A DNA stretch of 64,000 nt, taken from Blumeriella jaapii (taxonomy: Eukaryota > Ascomycota > Leotiomycetes > Helotiales > Drepanopezizaceae). The stretch spans positions 1,550,001 through 1,614,000 of the forward strand of contig VWND01000002.1 of NCBI GenBank assembly GCA_009599575.1. The letters are read 5' to 3'. Positions 35,831-47,247 of the stretch are shown here, piece after piece; position 1 is the first letter of the stretch, and every line of letters begins with the position of its first letter. Made by a program: the position numbers and the translations under genes. A model generated the notes under the pieces. It ran no database searches, was not told the DNA's origin, and saw only the letters and a list, made by a program, of their open reading frames with translations.

Positions 35831-37981
35831 TCTGCCCAAGACTGTACGATGAGACGATTCACGCTGGTCAAAAGTTTGTAGACACCTAATGGTTTTCATG
35901 AGGCGTTCGGGTTACGATATTTCCCACGGTCGCTGTCGAACACCCTCCCTAGCGAGTTCACTGAGCAAAGACCACCAATCTCGTTGCTAGACCTGCGATC
36001 TGATGTTGCTACTTGGCGTTCGGGAGGATCCCCTTTGTCTCGCAGAGAGCGGCATCACACCACCCTTTGCATGGCTGTAAAATAGTCCTTCCACTGCATC
36101 TTGCTTTCCGTTTGCGCTCGTGTGTGCTACCTACGCTCGTTGGCTTTGGGGGACGATTGCTTGTACATCTTTCTTTTCTCTGTACAGACGGTAAAGGGCA
36201 CACGTACACGATACAATTCGTGCTATGAGAGGGCTCTGGCGTTTGGGTGGGAGGCGGGGCGGCGGGGGGTTGGTGGGATAGGATCTGGGCTCCTTGCTCT
36301 CGATCTTTTCTGGCGCTGGGGTGTTGCTTTCCGGTGTGGCTCGATAGCACGCAGGCATGGTGTTGAGATGGGTGCACTGTGCTATGCCGTGCCGGGCTCA
36401 GCTGGAACGGGGTGCATTCATGAGAAAGGGTTGGAAGAAGTACTGCTTTAATCGTCTTGTTTGTATTACGCGTGAGGATAATGAACACAAGTGAAATCCA
36501 CGTACTGCTGACTTTGTGAATGTGATGATGATGATGGTGATCACCATCATCATCGATCACCATCATCATCATCATAGCCCGAGCTGAGTGTCGGGTCTGG
36601 CGCTGAGATTCGCTCGATCCTCTAGGGGTCGGAGAACTCACGGGTGATGGGTATGTAAGCCAGGCACCGGTATTGTAAATGTTGAGATACTCTGGGCTTT
36701 GTCGACGCGTGAAAAGTCAGGAGGTGTTTTCGAGCCGTGATGTTCTTGCACAAGAGAGCATGGTCTGTCGCGTCTTGTGGCAATACCTACTGCCTAGCCG
36801 TGAGGCTCTCTGTCTTGGTTGATCTCGAGGTCTGGTTGTAAGATTGGGGAAGAGGATTCATGGAGTCGTATGGGCTGTATGGGCTGCTTGTTCTCAACTG
36901 CATTTTGCGAGGATTTGAACCCGAGAGGTTGGTTTACCACCGAAATCTAGGAGGTCATTGGAAGGTGGTCCTTGCGGATGGTTTACCATCGAGCGACGAG
37001 ATGTCTTCACGCGCCCTCGTGGCTGGAACGGCTGGGAGATGATTGACAAAGAGGGAATCCAGCTCTATCGAAGAAATCGATTTCTGATCCTGGGTTTGGA
37101 ATGTTTTTTGTGTCCTGAAATCAGGGTTCGATTGAAGAATATCAAAGGCAAGGACAAGATCAAGAAAGCTAGAGCTTGCAAGTGTGTGTATGCATGAGAC
37201 CTGATTCATTTCGAGTAGAAAACAGAGGCGTTTACGTGTATAAGGTAGACGCAGCGAATGGAGATGCTATCATCAGACGTGTCACATGTCAGAGGTGTTG
37301 GGTGATGTGATAGAAGCTCCAAGTTCGATAGATATTGTACTGTACGGTCCTGTCTGTACGGTAGGTATCGGGTCACACGTTTGTACAGTACTGTAGATAG
37401 CAACATGTGCTAGGCCGTAGAGACACGCGTAGTAGACGATGATTCTCAACTCTCCACTCTCCACTCTCCGCTCTCCGCGAGAGATGTACCTACAGTACAC
37501 AGACTCTACTGCCCGCAGACGTAAACAGATATCTCGCTTCGCCCGGATACGCTGATGTTGATCGATGTGTCCCTTCCCCCAGATTCTCGTTCGCTTCGGA
37601 CTTAGCGTCTCGGAAGGTCAAAGTAAGTGGCAGTAGCAGCCACACACATCCCTGCCCTGCACCGTACGCCCCAAGGCTTTCGATCCAACTTTCCACTTTC
37701 AACGTTCAGCCTCAGACTCAAATCCCCAAAGCCCCAAATCCTCATCCCTTCTGCTCTTGCAACCCACTCCGCGGCGTACAGGTATCGCCCTTCAGACTGC
37801 TCATCATCCCCATTGCTCCACACACTGTCGCCAACCACTTTGGATTGCCGCGGGCGGTACACATCCCCCTTCACGAACGCACCCTGCATGATCTGTCACC
37901 ACCATATCTCGCCTCTTCGACTGCTACCCTCGGCCGGCAACCCGTCGCATCACGACCGATATCACTGCTCGCTTCCTCACC
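35831..37981. other. Gene-free spacer with ATC/GAT palindrome
   Basis: Contains the 3' region of the bZIP gene, a GAT/ATC palindrome at 36527-36554, TACTGTAC-type motifs (37330-37400) and, at the right, the leader of the Btz-domain gene. A 210-aa His-rich minus-strand frame at 36009-36641 crosses the palindrome and is not supported. Confidence 0.45.
36527..36554. repeat. 28-bp perfect palindrome of GAT/ATC units
   Basis: The two arms meet between 36540 and 36541 (GGTGA/TCACC) and match for 14 bases each. Further ATC units follow to 36576 after a GAT interruption. It could form a hairpin in single-stranded DNA or RNA. Confidence 0.85.
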
Positions 37982-40186
37982 ATGGGCCACAAGCAAAGGA
38001 GGGATCTGGCGGCAAGTCGACGACGGGTCGAGGACGAAGGCGACGAGGAGGGCGCTCTGGATGCCGGCGATCTGGATGACGACTCGAGCGAGGGTTCGAT
38101 CTTGACTGACCAGGAAGACGAGACGCATGAGGGCGACGAGGTCGGCACAGTCGGAGCAGCTCCTGCTGATGCCCCAGAGCTGTCAAGGATGAATGGAAAT
38201 GGACGAGCGACGTCCGGTAGCGCACTGCGGAGCAATGGCACGAAAGAGAGCTCCAAGGCGACCCACGCAAACGCTACCCGTGATTTGGATATGATGCTGA
38301 ACGGTCTCAAGTTATCGGACCAGAATGGCACAGCGCAGGAGGTACAGTACGAGGATCTCCGGGAGCACGAGGGTATCCCGACACCCTCGCCAGTGGTTGT
38401 GGATTCCAATGCTCAGATGGACCGGCCTCAAGAGCTACCGCACGAGCGACGACGACGGGAACACGAGGAATACAAGAGAAAGCGAGACGCCGATCCTGTC
38501 TTTGTACCTAATCGAGGAGCATTCTTTATGCATGACCACCGTCACTCTGGACCTGCGGCGAACGGCTTCCGGCCCTTCGGTAAGGGCAGAGGTCGAGGCC
38601 GGTTTGGCCCCGGAGGACAGTATGCACCCGCCAAGTAAGTCGTCCAATGTCTCTTCCAATTCGGGTGTCCGGCTCTAATGCAAGCCAGCCAAACTTCTCA
38701 GGTACACGAGCCTACTGACGCGCCCTGGACTCATGATATGCACGAGGTCAACAACCAACCTCCCCCTCGAACTCATCTCCAGGCACCGAACTACCCGAAC
38801 GGACCTTCTACATCCTCGCGCGTTCCCGTCAGCACTTCGAAAGAAGCCCCTCCTAGCCGGGCCCTCTCGGTTACGAAGCATATCGGAAATGTTCAAATCC
38901 GCGTGTTTCTGTCGGCTATGGAGAAGCCGCTGGTCTTTCCCGGCATCGCAGTGAAGCAATACACCCGCTTGCCCGATCACCGCCCTCCTCTTCGACGAGA
39001 CAAGCCAGTCCGCATCTCTCTGCCCGACCATTCCCCGCGCTACATCTTCCCGGCCGTGGATAGATCGTTTATCTTCATACCGCGTGCTATGCGGCCAAAT
39101 CAGCAAGGCTTCGGTGGACGTGGTAGAGGAAGGTCGGCACTTGGATCTGTCGGTGGATATTCCAGACGCACAAGCGTGTTTGGTGGAAGCATGTTCGGTA
39201 GTGCATACTCCCCGAGTGTTGCCATGTCTCGCCGCTCATCTCTGGCTCGAGAGTACAATCGGGATGGAGCAGCATCTCCAACCGGGTCGACCATGTCTCG
39301 GCACCAGATAGCTGTAGACTCATCCCGCCCTGTTGTCAAGCTGCCGCCAACCAACCCGCCGGTTCAACTAGCACACGTCCAGAGCGCCGACGCCGTGTCC
39401 CAGAACGTGCTTCCGCGCGGATCTATTGATGATTTGCCTCGACCACAGACATATCCTCTCCCTCCAAAACCAACATTCCGTGAGAATCGACCGAACACGA
39501 TACCTATGCATCAACCAAGACCTCAGAAAGCCGTATCAGTCGCCGACATCGAGACGCCGGCAACGTTGCAATTCAACCCACCTCAACAATCCCAACAGCC
39601 TTTCCATCAGCAAGTCCCTGTTCAGGTCAATGGAAACAGCAACCACAATGAGAACATGCTTCATTCTCGAAACTCGTCATATCCAGCGCAGGTTTCCACC
39701 GGAACGCCTCTGTCACAAATCCCAGAACGTGCTATTCACGCCCAACCATTCCAACCAAATCCATACCAAACACAACCACCACCAAACTTCTATCCGCAAG
39801 CGTCTTACGGATCTATGGCCGCTCCACCGCCAGGGTACTACTATCCTCCAACCTACGCCCCGCCCCCAGCTGCAGCTTTTGTTCCCCAGCAGCCGCAGCA
39901 ACAGCCATCTTCGTTTCCCCCGGCTACCTCACAACCGGACAACTCTGGGTCGCAAGGAGGTGTGACCAACCTCGTTGCCCAAGAGGTCAACGGGATGGTG
40001 TACTACTACGACGCCGCACAGATCCCTGCGGTTGCTTCGTTCCCGGCATATCAGCCCCCACCCCATCCTTACCCGATGCAACAGGTTGCTGGAATAGTCG
40101 GCATGGGTGGCATGATGACGCCGAGTCCCGACGGTTTTTATTTCCCCCAGACACAACAACCAGGCGTCGTGTACTATCCGCAGTAG
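37982..40186 (+). CDS. Btz/CASC3-domain protein, putative eIF4A-III-binding mRNP factor
   Basis: Two exons (37982-38634, 38689-40186) give 716 aa. Residues 1-60 are acidic, with DDDSSEGS and EDE clusters. The Btz (Barentsz/SELOR) core is near 150-205: ERRRREHEEYKRKRD, DPVFVPNRGAFFMHDHR from D171, then a GRGRGRFG stretch. A second conserved block after the intron reads VRISLPDHSPRYIFPAVDRS, then FIFIPRAMRPNQQGFGGRG. The rest is Pro/Gln/Tyr-rich disorder. Btz domains clamp eIF4A-III in the exon-junction complex and influence mRNA localisation and translation. In fungi with EJC components this is the likely role. The intron is a standard 54-nt GTAAGT intron. Confidence 0.9.
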
Positions 40187-42226
40187 TGGGAAGGCGTGGG
40201 AGGCTCGGAGCTGGTCGTTGTTTAATTCTCTTTAATGCTTTCGGCGATCTTGTCAAGTTCATGATGGGTTTTCCTTGTGTGTCATGCAAGCGTCTTTAGT
40301 CTTTGCTCCATCGTGGCAGTATTTTTTGCGAAAAGGACGTTGGTCGTTCGGGTTAGGTATCGTTGAGGGGTTTACCTTGGCTCTTTGGTGGCCGATGATG
40401 CCATCGCGGAGTCTCAGACGGCGATGCACCAGGGTCGCATACAGCTGGCGCCTTTCCAGCTGTTGCATTTGAGTATTTGTTTGCATGGTAAGGGCCTCAT
40501 TCATCATCGTCGTTTGAGAAAGATGCCACGGAGGCATTCGTCGTCATTTCCCAGTTCAGCGGCATGGCGAAAAGAGTAGCAGTAGTTGTTGTAGCAGTTA
40601 AAATATCAGACTTGTTGGGCGACATCCGTTTAGTGCTCTGTCGCGCTGTGAGGTCATCCGTCGCACTGTACCGTACGAGGAGGGGGGTTTCGCGCCTCTT
40701 ACCCTCTGTTTTTCATTTATATCCTTACAGAGAACATGCATCGATGACGAAGGAGAATTCGTCGATCTCGCTCTGGTTCGCCATCACATATCACCTGAAG
40801 CCTCAGCCCTCACGTATGTACTGTACTGTACTGTAGGTGCAGTACAGCACAAACGTAGATGTCACCGCCAGCATTCACACACCTATCGCCCGTCCCCTGT
40901 CTCCGAGCTTCTTCGGCCGACACCCTCCTACAGCACGCCACTGGGTCTGCCTTGGAAGCGGTCTGGGAGGCATCTTGGTCACCAACACCCAGAGCGTGGG
41001 AGGGATCGTTTGTTGATTACGAGGTATTGGAGAGAATGCATGAAGGAAAAGTGGAAGACACTGTGCTGTATGGATGTAGCATTCATAGATAGCACAGTAC
41101 CTCACAGCTTTGATAGCTGAGCACTCGCTGCTTCGTCGGTTGTGGAACGAGAGTGGCCATGGTCAACGGGTAGCTCCGGGGACCGATGACCTACAGATAG
41201 ATGCATACTCGATCCCACTGTAGACGAAGCCAAGTTATCGTGTGTAGTAGTAGCCCTGTGAAGTACTCGTGGCAACGCGTGGGGAGAGGTACTGTACGAT
41301 AAGGTACTGTACGATACTGTACGATACTGTACAGTCCAAGCTGGTCCACTCAAGCTGTGTCGAAGCCGGATGAGCCGGTGTCGAATGATGCTCCGTAGAA
41401 GTCGACCCAAGTTATAGTACTGAGATCTGGACCGCCACCCGTCTTTGCTGTGGAGTAGAGTAGAACCCATCCCCACAAAGCCGAAGTGGTGAAAGAATGC
41501 GCATTCACTAAAAAGGCTCGTGACTCGACGCTACTGTAGTACAGTACTGTACTCTACTACTGTACTGTTGAAATCCCGAGCCCCGAGGCATCTCACACAC
41601 CCTTTCGAATTCCTACTTCTAGGACGAACAGGGACGCTTCTGCTGCTTCGCCTTCTCTCTATCCTTTTCTCTCGCCTTCTTCGCTTCTGGCTCTGTCGGG
41701 GAAGTTCTCCAAGTCCGCTGCTCCTGTTGCCTTGATCAAAACGGTGCGGTAGGGTTCGGTACAGCGCTGCACTGCACAGTACGTGCTGTAGCACAAGAGC
41801 GACAGCCTAGCGCCGGTCGATAAGGTAAGCTCAGATCCAGATCCACATCCTCCTCCCCTCCCTCCTCCTCCTCCTCCCTCCTCCTCCCCTCTCCCCTCTC
41901 CCACCCTCCACCTCCACCTCCACCTCCACCCTCCACCTCTCGACCCCCAGCTTCACCTCCACTCTTCCCTCCATCTCCATCACCATCTCCATCACTTTCT
42001 CCACCTCGCCCTATCATTCAACCTTTATCCTTCCTCCTTGTCAAAACCACCCCCCTTCGGCCTGCAAGCTCACACTTCGTGTCGTCGTCGTCGACTTGTG
42101 TCTTGCATCGAGCCTCAATCACTGCCGTCTTCCTCTCCTGACACCGCTCGTTGCCCGTTGCTCGTTGCTCGTCACCGCCCGACGACCACCGCTGGCTGAC
42201 ACGGTGCAGCCTGGACCACAGTCATC
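40187..42226. other. Gene-free spacer with motif clusters and pyrimidine-rich leader
   Basis: TACTGTAC-type motifs lie at 40815-40850, 41285-41335 and 41530-41572. A CTC/CCACCT pyrimidine array covers about 41840-41945 and forms part of the leader of the Nbr1-like gene. No gene is supported; minus-strand Gly/Glu-rich frames there mirror the array. Confidence 0.5.
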
Positions 42227-44896
42227 ATGGCTTCGACGACCCCTACAACGCAGGACACTCTCGTCACTCTGAAGATCAATGTCGATGGTGGCAACCGCCG
42301 ATTCAAGCTCCCTCTGCGTGATCTCGTTCCCAGCTCTCTTCCCGAGAAGGTATGTCTACGTTTCACACATGCCGCGCGAGGCCCCCAGCATGGCCTGATA
42401 CCAGCACGAGTTACTCGTGCTGTTTCACCCCTGGAGTGTTGGAGCCGAAGCTGACGGACTTCTCCATATAGCTTCGATTCCTCCTCACCATTCCACCGAC
42501 TGCAGAGGTTGTCTTTGAGCGATACTCCGACTCTGCCGCCGCCTTTATTGTGCTCGACCCAAACAACACCTCCGTCTACAAGCAGCTCTACCGTGCGGCA
42601 AAGGCTAAGCTAAAGCTTCGTCTCAAGGTCACGATCGTCAACCACGATCCAGTGGCCCCCAAGCCAGCTACCGTCGAAGACGAGGAGCTGGTCCGCCTGA
42701 TCGACGACCAACCTGTTGAGCCAACCCCAGCACCAGCCCCCGCCCCCGTCGGGAAGTCTGCCGTCAGCTACCCGGAGAAGACTGTCTACCCGGGAAGCGT
42801 TGCTGAGATCCAACGTGGATTCGAGGAGCTCCTGATCAACGGTTCCCAGCGTCCTACTAGCAGCCACCTTCCGCCTCCAGTCGTCCGCTCACCAACCCCA
42901 GACAAGGCCCCGAGAATGAATACCTCCCCAGAGGTCCCCGTCACCCGTGGCACGATGACTCGCGAGAAGTGGTTTGCGGAGCTCGCGGAAGTCTCTCGGC
43001 GAATGGCCGAACGTCCAACGCCCACCACGGCCCCCTCCCCGGCTTCTCCAGCTCCCGCAACCATGAGTATCTTCTCTGTGTACTGCAACAGCTGCAACGC
43101 TACGACTTCAGACCTTCACTTTCATTGCAGCACTTGTGATGATGGCGACTTTGATCTCTGCCAGTCGTGTGTCGACAAGGGTGTTTCCTGCGACAGTGAT
43201 GAGCACTGGTTGATCAAGCGCTTTGTTCAGAATGGACAAGTCATCAACAGTACCACTGAGAAGGTTCCCTCGAAGCCTAAGGACAAGATGATTGCTACAG
43301 CTGAAGAAGTCCCAGAGGAGCCAGCTGCAACCCGTACATGCAACTCGTGTATTTCAGAGTTCTCCGAGGATCAATTCGTCTCTTGCCTCGAATGCCTAGA
43401 CTATGATTTGTGCCTCACTTGCCATATCCACATGGAGCATGGCCACGATCCAAAGCATGCTTTTCGCCCAGCGGTTGGGGCAACTCTCGATATGAATGCC
43501 GAGGCTCTTCTTGCTCCAGGCCGCCACATGGTTCACAATGCCATCTGTGATGGTTGTGACCAGGTCAGGCACACTTGCTTTGTGTCCAGAATGATTGCTA
43601 ACATCGTTCCAGTACATCTATGGTGTTCGCCACAAGTGCCTCGACTGCCCAGACTGGGACTTCTGCTCCGCTTGCCACCCAGATGCCAGGTTCATGCACC
43701 CTGGTCATCGATTCGTTCCCATTTACGAGCCTCTCGAAGACATTCCCTTGGCGTACCGATCTGAACCGGCTCGCCACCACGGCATTTACTGCGATGGACC
43801 CCTCTGCAACTCCGGAAATGGAAAATACTACTCCATCAAGGGTGACCGATTCAAGTGCGCAGTCTGCCACGACACCGACTTCTGTGCCAATTGCGAGGCT
43901 AGCCCATCCAACCTTCACAACCGAACCCACCCTCTCATCAAGTTTAAGACCCCCGTCAGAAATGTCAGCGTCACGACTCTGGGTGATCATGAGGATGGTC
44001 AACGTATGCCCGTCATGGGCGATCGTCGCTGCAACCGTACCACATCGAAGTCCACTGAGACGGTGCGTGCTGCTTCGACGAACGCTGCCACTCAAGTCCA
44101 GACCGTCGCCGATCTCAAGCCAACTGAGTCCTTGAAGGTCGAGGTGGCCCCCGTCATCGACGCTGAGGAGGCCTCCGAGGAAGAAGTGAAGGAGCTTCCA
44201 GCTGCCACCGTCACGCAGGATCTCGTCGCTCACTTCGTCCGCGATGTCATTGCCGACGGCACGGTCCTCCCACCCAACACTGTCTTCGAGCAGACTTGGT
44301 ACCTTCGCAACGGCGGCAACGGCTCCTGGCCCGCTGGATGTACCGTCAAATTCGTGGGGGGGGACAACATGTGTGCTGTTGATCCGGCGCATCCAGCCAG
44401 CGTCCACGAGCTGGTGTCTGCTGCGGAGAGCACGACTTGCTACACCGAGGTGGCTCCGGGCCAGGAGGCTGGCTTCACCGTCCTGATGAGAACCCCCAGC
44501 CAACCTGGCAACTCCATCTCTTACTGGCGTCTTACCGGTCCCGACGGGGACAAGTTCGGCCACAGATTGTGGTGCGATGTCAATGTGCAGGAGCCCGTCA
44601 CCGAGGAGGAAATCCCGGCGGAGCCTGCCATCGCGTCTCAGGGTAGCCAGATGATCTTTCCCAAGCTGGACAAGGAGTCCCCAACCACCAGCGTCCACGA
44701 GGCGGCCCCTGCCCCTGCCCCCCCCGCTGCACCTGTTGTTCAGGATGAGCTCGATGAGTTTGAGGAGTTCGTTGACGAGCCCATCGAGGACGATGAGACC
44801 GACGATGGTTTCATGACGGATGAGGAGTATGATATCTTGGATGCCAGTGATGAGGAATTCCTCGCTGAGCAGCATGGAAAGGCGCTCAAGAAGTGA
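42227..44896 (+). CDS. nbr1: Nbr1-type selective autophagy receptor with four ZZ fingers
   Basis: Three exons (42227-42349, 42472-43563, 43613-44896) give 832 aa. The first about 85 residues have PB1-like spacing (TLKINVDGGNRRFKLPLRDL and later FERYSDSAAAFIVLD). Four ZZ-type zinc fingers start at about C246, C331, C400 and C465; the third is split by the last intron. The FW (four-tryptophan, NBR1-like) domain spans about 609-720, with QTWYLRNGGNGSWPAGC and SYWRLTGPDGDKFGHRLWC. The acidic tail holds an Atg8-interacting motif, Y811-D-I-L814, flanked by acidic residues. Nbr1 links cargo to Atg8; in filamentous fungi it serves pexophagy and vacuolar delivery. The four-finger array is richer than the single ZZ of animal NBR1. 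Confidence 0.93.
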
Positions 44897-45887
44897 ATGA
44901 TTCTCGAGTTGCTTTGGGGGGGGGGGGGGTGTATGGGCGAGGGGTGCGAAGGCGTAAGATTGACACTCAACCGTTCTGGATAGCGCGGGTACGGAAGGAG
45001 CAACGGGGGGGTTTTTCGGTGCCATTTTCTCGTTTCTTTCGTGGGTCACACTCTCTCGCATGTATTGCTACTCCATGGCTTCGACGGCTTTCTCTTCCGT
45101 TGCTGGCCACCCGTCTGCCCCTCACCACGACCGATGGACGGGTGCTCTCCCTGGCGCTCTAGGCGCACGGCCGGCCCCATCTGCGTGGGCAGAGCGCCGG
45201 CGGCGTGGTGTCGGCCGGGGCACCAGGCACCAAGCCGTCAGTCATGGAGCTTTGCGGATCTCTTCTCATTTCGCGTTGAGCTTCATTCGGTAGTAGGCAG
45301 CAATGATTACGCGTCAACGAAAGCACGCGTCCTGGCTCGCGGTGACCCGGGTGACTTGTTCCTCTGATCCCTCGATCCTCACCCGATGCGCGACATCCCT
45401 TGTAGAAAGGCCATCATTATTCGTGATATGGGAAGAGACGCACGGAGTGTGCCGGACGAGCAGCTCTGTGGTTGGTACTATCGTCTCTCGGTTCTCTCTC
45501 CCATGGGCGTGAATCTCCGCGTTGCGCTTCCAGGACGGCAGCCATATGGACCTGCAGGTACGGTAGGTCGGCAGTGATATTATATAGGTTACGGTAGTAG
45601 TAGTAGTAGTAGTATTGATTAACGTAATATAGGGTACGGTACCACCACCGCTCCATCCCACATTCTAGTACCGTGCCATGCATACCGTACCCACAGCACA
45701 CCCTATCCCCCCATCCACCCATCCATCCATCCTGTTACACAACACCAAAAGCTACCTACCTACCTACCTATACATCAAGCATCCTCCCTCCCACACAACA
45801 GAACGAACCCAATTGCCGAGAAGACCCCAAAACTCACCACCGCCGTTATCCACTCACACCTGAAGGCCCGCCGCAGCTTCCATAGTA

Positions 45888-45928
45888 CTTAGGTACTTAC
45901 TTACTTAGTTACTTAGTTAGTTAGTTAG

Positions 45929-45981
<53 letters not shown>

Positions 45982-46195
45982 ACTTACTTACTTACAGCAC
46001 TGTATCAGAACATCCATCCATTACTACCTACCTACATACCTTACCTACCTTACCTACCCACCTACCTACCTACCTTACCTACCTATAGGTACCTACTGTA
46101 CCTACCTACCTACCTTACCTACCGTACCTACCTACCTACCATACCTACTGTACCTACCTACCTACCTACCTACCTACCTACCTACCCATACCTAC
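45888..46195 (+). repeat. CTTA and CTAC tetranucleotide ladder
   Basis: About 300 bp of ACTT/AGTT units changing into ACCT units, with TACTGTACC interruptions. The shared TAC core links it to the dispersed TACAGTAC motif. Confidence 0.9.
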
Positions 46196-46574
46196 CAACG
46201 TAAACCGCCTTTCCTACAGGCCGCGCACTAAGTACCTTACCTAGGTACGGCACGAATCGATCATCGATCAGGGACTTCCCTCCTCCCTTCCCTCCTCCCT
46301 TCCTTCCTTCCCAGTTACTCTTCTCGTGACAAAGACTTTTCCTTCCACCCTTCCCTCCCTCCCTCCCTCCCTCCCTCGGAGAAAGCGCAACGCGGCGTGA
46401 GGCCCGGCTTTGTTGCACGTCGTCGCGGAGCTTCTTTCCTGTGGCCTCTTTTTCGTGGCTCGCTGGCTCGCTTGTCCGCTGGCTCGCTTGCTCGCGCGGA
46501 GTGCGGAGCAAAAGGTCCCTCGGTTCTGGGGCTCGCTTGGTGCGGGACTGTGTTGACTGTTGGTGTGTGTGTGA

Positions 46575-46800
46575 GGTGGGGGGGGGGAGGGGGGGAGGGG
46601 GGAGGGGGGGGTGTGTGTGTATACGTGTGTGTGTATATGTATGTGTATGTGTATGTGTATATGTGTGTATGTATATGTGTGTATGTATATGTGTGTATGT
46701 ATGTATGTGTGTGTATGTATATGTGTGTATGTATGTATGTGTGTATGTGTATGTACCTATCTATACATGTATGTGTATATGTATGTAAATGTATATGTAC
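46575..46800 (+). repeat. G-rich block and TG/TATG microsatellite
   Basis: Four or more runs of six to eight G bases, able in principle to form a G-quadruplex, pass directly into (TG)n and (TATG)n units. Confidence 0.85.
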
Positions 46801-47203
46801 ATGTCTTATAGATAGCTATCCTACAGTATGAACTTCCATCGAAAGGAGGGCTCGCTCTGTACAGTACAGTAAGTACAGTGTCGCCGGGATGGTCTCGCGA
46901 CGAATCTGCCATATCGTACATACAGTACTGTACTGTACATTCGAGTCACCCTGTTTGCGAAGTCACGTGGGAATGGGACGGGATCCGAGTCGAAAATATA
47001 CAGTACTGTAACACTCCTTCAGGCCAGGACGACGCGATGGAGAGCGGCAGCCGAGAGCCATTGCTGTTGACAACTCGCCTCACTCACTCGCGCAGCCAGC
47101 AGGGGAGAACGAGCCACGGAAAAGCGATCCAGATCGTGATGTCGCACACCAGCACAGCAGCACACGGAACAACACACGCACCACGCGAGATATCATTGCT
47201 ACG

Positions 47204-47247
47204 CTCAAAATGTGACCTTGGTACCCTCAAAATGTGACCTTGGTACC
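47204..47247 (-). repeat. 22-bp tandem duplication over the stop codon of the Nop13-like gene
   Basis: Two identical 22-bp copies (47204-47225 and 47226-47247). The right-hand copy encodes the last residues GTKVTF and the TGA; the left copy lies just past the stop in the 3' region. Confidence 0.95.

Larger units (their letters stand above)
44897..47226. repeat. Gene-free repeat zone
   Basis: Starts with a G13 run just after the Nbr1 stop. It contains a CTTA/CTAC tetranucleotide ladder, a G-rich block (46575-46611) followed by a TG/TATG array (46611-46800), and TACAGTAC motifs (46855-46990). No gene is supported. Confidence 0.6.

Noticed and set aside
36009..36641. 210-aa His-rich minus-strand protein
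   Set aside because: The His run comes from the GAT/ATC palindrome; the rest shows no motif.
36900..36990. B-box-like GGTTCAAATCC on the minus strand, possible tRNA
   Set aside because: The T-stem pairs poorly, the expected acceptor stem partners and anticodon arm could not be found, and no A box lies at the right distance.
43598..45061. 487-aa minus-strand frame
   Set aside because: Antisense shadow of the Nbr1 gene; sense strand has ZZ and FW domains and correct splice sites.
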